Below the pieces are notes generated by a model. It was not told the DNA's origin and did not search any database. It saw only the letters and a program-made list of their open reading frames with translations. This document shows, one piece after another, positions 1-10,309 of a DNA stretch of 64,000 bases (position 1 is its first letter; every line of letters begins with the position of its first letter). Source of the stretch: Magnolia sinica (Eukaryota; Streptophyta; Magnoliopsida; Magnoliales; Magnoliaceae); assembly GCF_029962835.1 (NCBI RefSeq), contig NC_080584.1, forward strand, positions 81,248,862 through 81,312,861, written 5' to 3'. The position numbers and the translations under genes were made by a program.

Positions 1-1047
1 GGATTTGATACCCAACACGAACTGGATGGTTGGATGTGAGCGTTTTCTTTATTTCAAACCTGGCAAGTTAATCAATTCAGGTCTAGATCTCAGCAACAGC
101 CCAACTCATCAGTATCTAGTTCGGGTTTACATCGGGTCCAAGTCTGGTGGGGAGAATAGCCCAGGATGGACGGTTAGATTTGGTCGTTTGCAGTTCTCTT
201 TTTAACCGCCCATCAAAATTTGCCAGTAGGATGGTTAGTTACTGACCATGTTAGATCCACGTTGGGGCCCTTGGTTTGGACGGTCCAGATTGGTATTCGA
301 GTAAGTCACGTGTAGAGTACTTTTCCTGATCGGATTAGTCTACATAGATGAGAATGTATATTAACCATACGCATGCACACAATCATCAAACAGGATGGGA
401 TACATGAATTTTCAATCCAAGCCATCCAACTCGCCTGGCCCATTATAGATCATCCATAACCCTAAAAAAATCATACTGAGCCGATATTAAACCTACGCTC
501 TCCATGGTCCACTATTTGAATGGTTTGGATGAATATTTTGTTAATTTCAGTTGTCATTCTTTTATTGAAGGGGTTCCTTCGACTAAGGTGCGGCTACCAG
601 AAGAGGATGAGCATGAGGAGGACTTCGAATATGAGTACGCATCGTTTGTTTTTTGCAGTTTTGATAGGGTGTGGTGGCCCCCCACTGAAGTAACTGTTAT
701 GGGGGCCACTTTCCGCCCTTATATTGCATCTTAGATTATGATCTGAACCGTTGGTATTCTCAATTCTATGCTCGAGGGGTGACCAGGTCAAACATTTGTA
801 CAGATGTTGATGGTTCGGATCAACCCAAGATCGACCAATCAGGTCCGATATTGGGTGAGTCTATCAAACGCATCCAAACAACAGCTTAACAGGAACTACA
901 AAGCCCATGACCTACTGATGGGGGCCATATTTCACTAATCCAAACGGTTGACCCGATAGTACCTACAATGAATATGGTTATCTGATAAGTTATCTAGATT
1001 GGAAAATCTGAACCGTCTAATATTTTACAGTATGAACTATGTCCATA
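1..1047. other. Unclassified non-coding DNA
   Basis: I recognise no gene here. An acidic 76-residue ORF at 504-734 contains a WWPP motif that also occurs in the RNase H-like ORF downstream, but it has no domain I can name. It may be a decayed exon or chance. The sequence around 780-1030 has the style of the short non-autonomous elements of this window (phrases about 'gggggccat' and 'ctaatccaaacggttgac'), without clear ends. Confidence 0.4.
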
Positions 1048-1094
1048 TTACCGGCGGTTTTGGGTTTTTAGCGGCATTTTTTGGCCGCCGGTAA
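1048..1094. repeat. Short perfect-stem inverted repeat
   Basis: TTACCGGCGG at 1048-1057 pairs perfectly with CCGCCGGTAA at 1085-1094 across a 27-base loop. It may be the end or core of a small transposon fragment. No flanking target duplication was identified. Confidence 0.5.
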
Positions 1095-1256
1095 AGATCT
1101 GTTTTCTTGCTTGAATGTTTCATCATGTTCCATGCATGATCTGGGCCCTCCAATTGGACCTTAAAATTCCCTTTTTTTAGTGGTATTAAGCTAAGTAACT
1201 CAATACTAATGATTTTCTCCTTTTTGATCCACAGAACTAAAGGTGAGTACATCAAG

Positions 1257-1775
1257 ATGATAACAGCAAAACTGTTCTTCAAGAATGACAAACCTGAGGA
1301 TTGGAGATATGAGCATCGACGGCCCCGTAGGTTTCGGCAAAGGTGGTGGCCCCCTCACCCTGGATGGATCAAGCTGAATTTTGGTGGTACAGATCCTACC
1401 AAGAGTAGGCCATCAGGTTTTGGTGGGATCTTCCACAATGAGCATGGAAACATACTATTATCTTACGCTGGGCCACTCAAAGATTATGATCCGATCACAG
1501 TGGGAATTGAGGCATTGAGGGTGGGAATGAGATGTGTTAAGCTCTTATCCACCGTTTCTAAATTGATCGTTGAGGGGGACTCGCTCAGCATTATCAGATG
1601 GGCCAAAGAAATTGTTGATCCACCCGAGAGGTTTGATGAAGCATTTGATGAGTTTAATGATTTGACAGAGGATGTTGAATGTGTGATTGTTCATGCTTAT
1701 AGGGAAGCTAACTCAATGGCAAGGGAATTAGCTTGTAGAGGAGCTAATCTAACTGAGCTTTGTATTTGGGAGTAG
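1257..1775 (+). CDS. RNase H-like (RVT_3 type) domain protein, probably catalytically dead
   Basis: This single-exon ORF of 172 codons reads from ATG 1257; the frame is open upstream to 1209. Established knowledge: plants have many small proteins or LINE-derived domains with this fold, recognised by a WWPPxxGWIKLNFDG start, an acidic helix E, an EGDS strand and a final REANxxADxLA block. Here the pattern is clear: WWPPHPGWIKLNF, then IEALRVGM, then VEGDSLSIIRWA, then YREANSMARELA. From this ATG the first catalytic Asp is Gly43, Glu85 and Asp108 are kept, and the Asp of the last block is Arg. Two of four metal-binding acids are therefore lost, so hydrolysis is unlikely. It ends at TAG 1775 with AT-rich DNA after it. 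It may be a young pseudogene, a captured LINE RNase H domain, or a non-catalytic RNA:DNA binder. No promoter was identified, and an upstream exon cannot be excluded. Confidence 0.55.
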   Translation: MITAKLFFKNDKPEDWRYEHRRPRRFRQRWWPPHPGWIKLNFGGTDPTKSRPSGFGGIFHNEHGNILLSYAGPLKDYDPITVGIEALRVGMRCVKLLSTVSKLIVEGDSLSIIRWAKEIVDPPERFDEAFDEFNDLTEDVECVIVHAYREANSMARELACRGANLTELCIWE

Positions 1776-2189
1776 AATTTATGATATTTTATAATGGTTT
1801 TTAGATACTATGATATGTAGAAAAAGTGTTTTTTTTTTTTTTTTTTTGTTCATTGGTTTTTCATTGATGAATGTGTTGGCTTCAATTTGGACATGTAATG
1901 GTTGTACTGTGTATGTATGTGCCGGGCATGTTAGAACTAAATACAATATAAATTAAATTGAATGATTTGTGACCTAGACATCGAAAAGGGCAAATTAATA
2001 CATGATCAGATCAGATCAACCATCTACCCAACTATCGATTACAAGGAATTGATCAATTTGCAAAGGAGAAGATTAGTCCTTCATATGACTTCATTCTTTT
2101 CCTTGTAAGCAATGACTTCATTATGTTAATGATAGCTTGTATTGTTTAACAATAATGCAATATACTAGAAAACAAGAAATAAAGCTTTA
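1776..2189. other. AT-rich intergenic DNA, no feature seen
   Basis: It contains a T homopolymer near 1829-1847. Nothing else is recognisable. Confidence 0.5.
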
Positions 2190-2640
2190 GTGTTGATTTT
2201 GAAGGTGGGTGTTCAATCACCACTGTTTCCTATGGTGTGGTCAACCTAGATTTTAATCGATCTCATTTTTGGATGCTGAGTAAACTTTGTGGGGTCCATT
2301 GTGATTTATATATCTTTTACACAATGTCCCTCGATTTTATCAACTCAATTTCGAGCATGAGCCCAAAATTGAAGTATATTATCCAAAAGCGATTAGGTGG
2401 ATTAAATGATACAAAAGTGGAGATAACGATATCTACCGTTGAAACCTTCCTAAGGCCATAATGATGTTTATTTGTCATTCACCATGTTCACTAATAAGTT
2501 TTCAAGAGTAGGTGTTCAATTCCGACCGTTTCCTGCGGTGCGGTCCACTTGAAATTTGGATACATTACAATTGTGGGTCATGCCCTAAAATGAATTGGAA
2601 AAATGGATGGAGTGGATAATATACCTACATTAGGCAATCC
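2190..2640. repeat. Degenerate fragment of the GTGGGGCCCACC palindromic MITE family
   Basis: Family phrases are present: 'gttcaatcaccactgtttcc', 'tatggtgtggtcaacc', 'ccgttgaaaccttcctaagg', and 'gccctaaaatga' followed by 'aaatggatgg'. Phrases from both arms appear, but the outer termini are eroded. Confidence 0.65.
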
Positions 2641-2820
2641 TTGCTCCTAATAGCTTCCTCACTACTAGTGGTATGCAGATTTAGGCGGTATTGCATGTGT
2701 CGGGTGCTATGTAGCACACCATTATGTGTGTACTTTATATTTATGTTTTCCAGATTATTTTAGGCACGAACTCAGTCACTACGTGGGAAATCGTTAAAAA
2801 AATAGTTTAAAAAATAAACT

Positions 2821-2822
<2 letters not shown>

Positions 2823-2862
<40 letters not shown>
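2823..2862. repeat. (CT)n microsatellite
   Basis: This is an uninterrupted CT dinucleotide run of about 40 bases. The surrounding 2641-3064 holds no gene. Confidence 0.95.
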
Positions 2863-2863
<1 letters not shown>

Positions 2864-3064
2864 GCTAATTAAAAAAACACTTAATTTAAAATAAGCACAT
2901 TTCTCAAAACATTCGAATAAGAGTTTTTTCAAGGGGAAGTTATGCCATTTCTAAAAATTATAAGAGCAGTCCAAACCATTATTTTGGTGGAACTTGTCAT
3001 AGATTGATCATGCCATAAATGGTAAAAGAATGGATGGCTACAATATTCATGTTTTAAGATATAT

Positions 3065-3935
3065 GGATTGTCCATTATGTCGCCTATTAAATGTGAATCA
3101 TCCATCATAGGGAGCCCACCTTTGATATGTATAGTCCATCGTGTGAGCCAAACCTTTAAAGTGGGCTGTCCATCATGCGAGACCTTGGATTTGGACTATC
3201 CATTTACTGGGGAGCACTTGATGTGCACTGTCTATCACGAGGGGCTATACTTTGATGTGGCCCATCAATCATGTGAGGGCCACTCTGTCCATTATGTGGG
3301 CCACCTTGAGGTGGACCATCATTATTTGGGGCTCCACTTACAATATGGGTTGTTCATTATGTGGCCCACCTTTGATATCAATCGTTCATCACGTGGGCTC
3401 ATCTTTGATGTTCATCATCCATCATGTGGGTCTCACCTTTGATGTGTATCATCCATCAAGTGGGGCCCACTTAACATGGATAGTCCATCAAGCTTAGACA
3501 CACTTTAATGTGAGTCATCGATCATGTGGGGCCCACCTAATGTGAATTGTGCATTATGTGGGCCTACCTTGATGTAGATCATTCATTATGTGGGGGCACC
3601 TTCAATATGGATTGTTCATCATGCGAGCCCACATTTTATGTCCGCTATCCATCATGTGGGGCCCACTTGATGTGTATAGTCCATCATGTGGAGCCACATT
3701 TTGATGTGGACCATCCATCATGTGGGACCCACCTTTGATGTTCATGATCCATTATGCAGGGCCCAACATTCAATATGGGCCATTCATCATGTGGGCCCCC
3801 TTTGATGTGAACCTTCCATCAAGTGAGTCCCACCTTTAATATGAACCTTCCATTGAGTGGGGCCCACTAGATGTGGATCATCCATCATGTGAGACCATAC
3901 TTTCATATGGGCCCCCACTTTCATGTGATTGTGCA
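3065..3935. repeat. Minisatellite of ~34 bp units
   Basis: About 25 degenerate direct copies of a unit built from 'catccatcatgtgggg', 'cccacctttgatgtgga' and variants. Long open frames across it are a by-product of the repeat and are not genes. The unit shares its GTGGGGCCCACC core with the MITE family of this window, so the array may have been amplified from a MITE end. Confidence 0.9.
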
Positions 3936-4715
3936 TTATATGAGAAGAGAAGACGGCAAGATGTGAATTACTTAAAATTAGAGTTTAGTCGAGAGAAGAT
4001 GAATAATCAAAGAGAAACATCCGAAAAAAGAGCAATCCAACAAATTCAGTTGAATTGACCTTATCTTTGCATAATCAAATAGCTCTATTTTTAGAATAGT
4101 GGTAATCCAATAGCAATAATCATTAGTTGTAATTCAAGTTTATGCTCATATGATGGACAAGTAGTTCTTTTAAAAGAAGTACTCTTGTAATTTCTTTTAG
4201 TGATATATTGTAATTAATTGCTTTTATTTAATTGCACCAATATACTGAAAAGTCATTTCGTGTGAAAGATAAGGTGGAACGCATCTTTAGAAGAAGAAGC
4301 CTACCCTCTAATTATCACTTGATCATTACAAACATTTTGTGAGTTGCTGAGTAGGTGACCAATCTTCTCATATTCTAATCATATACATTTATATTCAACA
4401 TATCTGCTTCTTTTTTCTTTTTCTTTTTTTCATTCATGAAAATAGGAATTTACACCCATTTGGGTGGGCCCCGACAAAAAGAACCGGGCCTCGCCTATCG
4501 TGTGAAGATCAAAGGGGACACGAAAAGGCCTCCACAAACAAAAACTGCAAAGAAGAAAGGAAAAGGAACGGGGCGCGGACTAAGGCCGACATATTTGCTC
4601 ATTTCAGCATTTGGTCAAAGTTCTTTGCTTTGAATCAAGCTGCTATATTGGTTTTGGCACGCCAGCATACACCACACGGGACCAAAGCAAACCAAGTGCC
4701 AACAAAATGATATGT
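3936..4715. other. Non-coding DNA, no feature seen
   Basis: AT-rich sequence followed by a GC-richer patch (4450-4600). There is no recognisable protein or repeat signature. Confidence 0.4.
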
Positions 4716-4980
4716 TTACAGTGGGTTTTTTGGTCCACCTTGAAAGTGGACCATTTTTCATTGATGTATGTCCACTTTTGTTCACTAGAAAATGGGTTTT
4801 TTTCCCACGTATACTTTACCAGACAATATGTTCATCATTTATTTCAACTGTCCATCTTGTAGATCAAAATTCACACTGGTTAGATGCTGCCCCAAGATTT
4901 CTGTTGGTGGGCTTTTGTGATCACTGGATGAATGGCTCAAAATTATGCACTGATCAAAGGGTTCGGATATAATGTTTGGC
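4716..4980. repeat. MITE-like fragment at the CACTA A insertion site
   Basis: 'ggtccaccttgaaagtggacc' and 'cattgatgtatgtcc' resemble members of the local palindromic repeat family. It immediately precedes the TCT target duplication at 4986-4988. Confidence 0.4.
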
Positions 4981-5009
4981 TAAGATCTCACTACATGAAA
5001 AATGAAAAA

Positions 5010-5692
5010 AAATGACGGATTTAGAGATGGTTCTGGACCGTCTCTAAAATTGCTTGGTTCAAAGACGCTTTAGAGACGGCCGTAAACCGTATCTAAATTT
5101 TTAGACGGCCCTTGACCGTCCTTATTATTGTCTTAAAAATTTATACGTTGACAAATCATTTAAAACAGTCAAAAATCGTCGTAAACTGCATATAAAAGAC
5201 GGCCATTGACCGTTGGGAATAAGAGACGGTCCCTGACCATCTTATATGGCAGAATTTGAGACGGTCAAAGACTGTCCCTATTAGAGACGGTCATTGACCG
5301 TCTCTTACCGGCAATTTGAGACTGTCAAGGACCGTCTCAATTAGAGACGGTCATTGGCCGTCTTTTCCTGTAATTTGGGACTGTCAAAGTGAGTCTGTAT
5401 TAGGGACGGTTCTTAGCTATCTCTATTTGAGACTGTCAAGGACCGTCTCTCTTAAAGACAGTCATTGACCATCTCATATTGGTAATTTGAGACTGTCATT
5501 GACCGTCTCAATTATAGACGGTCATCGGCCGTCTTTTACTAGTTATGGAACGCAATCAAAAATAGCCTGTATTAGGGACAGTCCTTAGTAGTCTCTATTT
5601 GGGACTGTCAATGACTGTCTCTATTAAAGACGGTCCTTAGCCGTCTTATTATGGTGCATTAGAGACGGTTTAGGACCGTCTCTAATGCTCAA
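5010..5692. repeat. Subterminal GACGGTC/GACCGTC dyad array (element A, left end)
   Basis: About 20 copies of an imperfect palindrome, for example 'gagacggtcattgaccgtct', at irregular spacing. Established knowledge: subterminal repeats of CACTA elements are the binding sites of the element's own DNA-binding protein. The dyad symmetry here suggests a dimeric protein. The array matches 44655-45345 in reverse complement. Confidence 0.9.
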
Positions 5693-5699
5693 GTCAAAC

Positions 5700-6556
5700 A
5701 TTAAGAATAAAAGAATTTATGAATTTCGAAAAAAAAAAAGGTTAAAAAACTTAGAAAAATAACTAACAATGTTTAAGAAAAAAATTTAGATTTTGAAAAA
5801 AAATGTAATTTTATAAAAATCTGGATTTTGAAATAAAAATTAAGAACTTTTAATAATGTTGATAATTTTGAAAAAAAACATTCGATAAAAAAATGATATT
5901 TTGAAAAAGAAAATTTTAAAAATTAAACAAAATTGTAAAAAAATTGTCAAATTGCAAAAAATATATATTTTTTAAAAAAGAAAACCAGATTTTGTATTTT
6001 GAAAAGAAAAATTAAAAAGTTGTATAACAAAAGTGATATTTAAAAAATAATATTTTGAAAAAGAAAATTTTAAAAAATAAACAAAATTGTAAAAAAATTG
6101 TCAAATGGCAAAAAAATATATATTTTAAAAAATAAAACCAAATTTTGTATTTTGAAAAGAAAAATTAAAAAGTTGTATAACAAAAGTGATATTTAAAAAA
6201 TGATATTTTGAAAAAGAAAATTTTAAAAATTAAACAAAATTGTGAAAAAATTGACAAATTGTAAAAAAATATATATTTTAAAAAAGAAAACTAGATTTTG
6301 TATTTTGAAAAGAAAATTTAAAAAGTTATATAACAAAAATGATATTTTGAAAAAGAAAATTTAAAAAATTAAACAAAATTGTGAAAAAAATTACAAATTG
6401 TAAAAAAATAAATATATATTTTAAAAAGAAAACTAGATTTTGTATTTTGATAAGAAAAATTAAAAAGTTATATAACAAAATGATATTTAAAAAATGATAT
6501 TTTGAAAAAGAAAATTTAAAAAATTAAACAAAATTGTGAAAAAATTGACAAATTGT

Positions 6557-6596
<40 letters not shown>

Positions 6597-6814
6597 ATTT
6601 TGAAAAAGAAAATTTAAAAAATTAAACAAAATTGTGAAAAAATTGACAAATTGTAAAAAAATATATTTTTTGAAAAGGAAAACTAGATTTTGTATTTTGA
6701 CAAGAAAAATTAAAAGGTTATATAACAAAAGTGATATTTAAAAAAATGATATTTTGAAAAAGAAAATTTAAAAAATTAAACAAAATTGTGAAAAAATTGA
6801 CAAATTGTAAATTT

Positions 6815-6883
<69 letters not shown>

Positions 6884-7240
6884 AGAAACCTAGATTTTGT
6901 ATTTTGAAAAGAAAAATTAAAAAGTTATATAACAAGATTTCGATAAAAAAATGATATTTTGAAAAAGAAAATTTAAAAAATTAAATGAAATTGTGAAAAA
7001 ATTGACAAATTGTAAAAATATATATATATTTTTTAAAAGAGAAAACTAGATTTTGTATTTTGACAACAAAAATTAAAAAGTTATATAACAAAAGTGAGAT
7101 TAAAAAATGATATTTTGAAAAAAAAAAAAAAAAGAAATTAAACGAAATTGTGAAAAAATTGAAAAAATGTAAAAAAATATATTTTTTAGAAAAGAAAACT
7201 AGATTTTGTATTTTGACAAGAAAAATTGAAAAAGAAAAGG
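5700..7240. repeat. AT-rich tandem array, units ~150-180 bp
   Basis: Repeated unit phrases are 'gatattttgaaaaagaaaat', 'aaattaaacaaaattgtgaa', 'attgacaaattgtaaa', 'ctagattttgtattttga' and 'aaaagttatataacaaaa'. About ten copies are present, broken by (AT)n runs at about 6559-6592 and 6823-6876. The same array lies in reverse complement in element B at 43610-44500. Short open frames here are artefacts of low complexity. Confidence 0.9.
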
Positions 7241-7911
7241 GATCTATACCAAATTGAATGGATGTGGCATACAATACACACGGTGGGATTAAAAACATGT
7301 AAACGTGAAAAGAAAAAAGAAAAAGAAAAAGAAAAAGAAGAGTGTTAACTCGAGGTTAAAAAAAAATATACACGTTTAAGAAAGAGGAGTGCAAATCAAA
7401 GTTCCTCAATACCTTGGTAAAAAAGAAAATGGTCCAAATTCAACGGTAATATCAGATGGTTGAGATTATCCAATCATTGTGATATTAAAATAAGTGTTCT
7501 ACCCAACAGAATAGATGTGCCCTTCAACCCAAGTGTAGACCAAAGAAGATTGAAGCATATAGATGTTTAAAAAGAATAGTACAAGTCAATGTTCCTCAGG
7601 ATAGTCAAAAAGAAAATGGTCCAAATTAATCCAACGGCAATTTCAGACAGTTAAGATCATCCAATCAGTGTGACCTTTGGAGAGGGTATAGGTATGCCAG
7701 GTGTTGCCAATATTAAGAATTGGTACCAAATGCATACATTAGTATAGGCCATTCTCATGTTATCATTTTTCGGCTAATGAGATGTAAACTTGCACAGCTT
7801 CGATATAGTTTAAGCTGCTTGTTAATTAAAAAGGAAATGGAATATAGTTAATTAAGCCAAATGGAATCTTAAAAAAGAAAAGAAAAAAAAAGACGACCGA
7901 CGTCCATCCAA
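7241..7911. repeat. Block shared by elements A and B, unique within each end
   Basis: This sequence matches 42916-43600 in reverse complement, for example 'gtgttaactcgaggttaaaa', 'ccaaattcaacggtaatatc' and 'gtcatccaatcagtgtgacc' variants. It is therefore part of the common chassis of the two CACTA elements. No coding potential was recognised. Confidence 0.8.
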
Positions 7912-8510
7912 CACTACAAGAAAGAGGGTTTTTAGCGACGAAACTTTTAGCGACGAAAATTTTTTGTCGCTAAAAGTCACTTTTAGCGACAAAATAAATT
8001 TTTGTCGCTAAAAGTTTAGTTTTAGCGAAGAGATTTTTAGCAATGAAAATTTTCGCAGCTAAAAATCGTGGATGAGACTTTTAGCGACGAAAATTTTCGT
8101 CGCTAAAGGCTGCGAACAATTTTGCAAGGATTACTTTTAGCTACGAAACTTTTCGTAGCTAAAAATTGTAGTTGACACTTTTAGCGATGAATATTTTCGT
8201 CGCCAAAGGCTGCAAACAAATTTTTAAGAAGTTTGAATTGATTACTTTTAGCTACGAAACTTTTCGTAGCTAAAAATCGTGGATGAGACTTTTAACGACG
8301 AATATTTTCGTCGCTAAAGGCTGCAAACACATTTTAAAAAAATTCGAATGGATTACTTTTAGCGACGTAAATTTTCGCAGCTAAAAATCGTGGATGAGAC
8401 TTTTAGCGACGAAAATTTTCGTCGCTAAAGGCTACGAACAATTTTGGAAAAGATTTGAATGGATTACTTTTAGCTACGAAAAGTTTCGTAGCTAAAAATC
8501 GTGGTTACCA
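7912..8510 (+). mobile_element. End of a second, unrelated CACTA family nested in element A
   Basis: It begins CACTACAAGAAAGAGGG and is followed by about ten copies of a dyad such as 'ttttagcgacgaaaatttt' with partner 'cgtcgctaaa'. This is the usual design of a CACTA terminus with a different subterminal motif. Element B lacks it at the matching place (42916). The opposite terminus, which would end in CTTGTAGTG, was not found downstream, so this is a truncated copy or one whose far end has been lost. Confidence 0.7.
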
Positions 8511-9429
8511 CTTGTACCGATGAATATTTTCGTTGCCAAAGGCTGCAAACAAAATTTCAAAACCTGCAAACAAATATGCTACAGATGGAATCGAGTGAAA
8601 ACCACAACCTGATCCGAAAATTTAACTGTAAATTACCTCTAGCCACTCCAGATCATAAATGTAGAAAACTTAATACTCTAATTTCATGAAATTCCTAGTA
8701 ATTTTCAAACAGAGCAGCAACAGTAGAATGAAATCGAAAGGAAATGAGGCGTTTGGATGTAAAGAAGCTATAACTAATGAGGATCAAGGATTTAGAAATC
8801 TCTTCTGCAATTCAACGAGAAATCTCATCTTGCTCTCCCTATCTACACCCAACCAACTAAATTGTCTGCTACCTAGATTGCCCACCATGCACGACTCCCA
8901 TTTCCTTTGTTCTCTCTCATTCTCTCCTTTACTACAAAATAAAACCAATTAAATGAGCTAAACTCGATCTAGTCTAAAAAATAGAACTCGAATCATGTTT
9001 TGAAAGTATGAATGCAAATTTTGTATGTAGACTATCCCCTAAGATTGTATTACCACACTCTATCGAGTCGGATCTTAGAGTGCCACGCTTTTTATCTTTG
9101 TTTTGTGGTGTATGGGCAGATTTGAATTGATGATGTAGTAGACTTGGAGTTACCACTAGCCAATTAACTCCAAAAGCCCGTAGTTAAATAGAACCTGTAA
9201 AATCTGTAAAAGCCAGAGAATTCAGAGACTTTCTTTCTTTCTCTTGATTTGTGACCTGGGATTCTGAGTAAGGGACCTCTGTTACAGAAAATGAAGGTGT
9301 TCGACACCTAATCTACTCGTATGGGAGTACGGTCTCTACTTAGTGTGGTAAGATGATCTTAGGAGATAAAATAATATAATGTGAAGTATTAAAATGAGAA
9401 TAGATAGCGTTACCAAAAAAAGGGGCAAA
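8511..9429. other. Unclassified interior DNA of element A
   Basis: Short ORFs (for example 8686-8952) show no known domain. A CT-rich patch at 8900-8935 could be a former untranslated leader. It may be the body of the nested CACTA fragment. Confidence 0.35.
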
Positions 9430-9745
9430 AGATACATTTACTATGGTTTTAATCCATAGTTGAAAAGGTGCCACACCATTAATAATTAACACCGATATAA
9501 GGGGCCTTATAGGGTGTAAAAAAAATATGTTTTCTATCTAAGCCATCTATATATTTTGAAATATTATTATAGGACATGAAACAAAAAATCATCAAGATTG
9601 AAGTTCCAAGTGGACCACACGGTAGGAATTATGGAGATTAAATCATATATGCTTCCTATGGTGTGGTCTACTTGAAACTTTAATCTACTTTATGTTGGAT
9701 CATGGAGATTAATTCATCTTGTATTCTTTATACTTGTCAAAATAG
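9430..9745. repeat. Degenerate MITE-family fragment
   Basis: 'aagttccaagtggaccacac', 'tcctatggtgtggtctactt' and 'gaaactttaatctac' match the inner segments of the palindromic MITE family. Confidence 0.5.
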
Positions 9746-9829
9746 GAGCTTACTGGGTAACTCAATACCCAATCCGAATTCATTTTGACCAGTGACGCTG
9801 CCACTTACAAGGTGGCTAGTGGTTGGTGC

Positions 9830-10275
9830 TATGTAGACCCCACCATGATGCATTTATCTTATCCAGGCTATCCATCCATTTTGAAAGATAATTTCAGGGT
9901 TTGATCCCATAAATGAGATAGATCTAAATCTCAGGTGGACCACACCATGTGAAAACAGTTGTGATTGAATTTCCACCATTAAAAACCTCCTAGGGCCCAC
10001 TATAATGGTTATTTGACATCTAACCCATTTATTAGGTCATACAGACTTGGATGAAGGGAAAAAATATATATCAGCTTGATTCAAAACTTTTGTGGCCCCA
10101 AAAAGTTTTTAATGGTAGAAGTTTAATCAACACTGTGCGGTCCACTTGAGATTTGGATCAACCTCATTTTTGGGCTCATACCATAAAATTACCTAGAAGA
10201 ATGGGTGGACGGCATGGATGAAACACACACATCATGGTGGGCCCACAGAGCACCGATCACTAGCCCTTCGCTAGT
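9830..10275. mobile_element. Palindromic MITE, near complete
   Basis: It opens 'gtagaccccaccatgatgca' and closes with the inverted form 'cacatcatggtgggcccac', with matching inverted internal segments (Ccaccattaaaaacctcc versus aaaaagtttttaatggtag). Short outer symmetry continues with 'ccactagcc'-like words on both sides. No coding capacity. Confidence 0.8.
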
Positions 10276-10309
10276 GGCAACGTGAGTAGCCGATCCATTT
10301 TCCCCAATC

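Noticed and set aside
1048..1094. MicroRNA precursor
   Set aside because: The stem is only 10 bp with a 27-base loop, too short for a plant pre-miRNA.
3068..3738. Cys/His-rich ORFs resembling zinc-finger repeats
   Set aside because: They arise in multiple frames from a ~34 bp minisatellite and have no consistent finger spacing.
5010..5692. CRISPR array
   Set aside because: Repeats are imperfect palindromes with irregular, non-unique spacers in a plant transposon end.
6516..7298. Phe/Ile-rich minus-strand ORFs as membrane proteins
   Set aside because: They are encoded by the AT-rich tandem array and (AT)n runs; hydrophobicity follows from T-rich codons.
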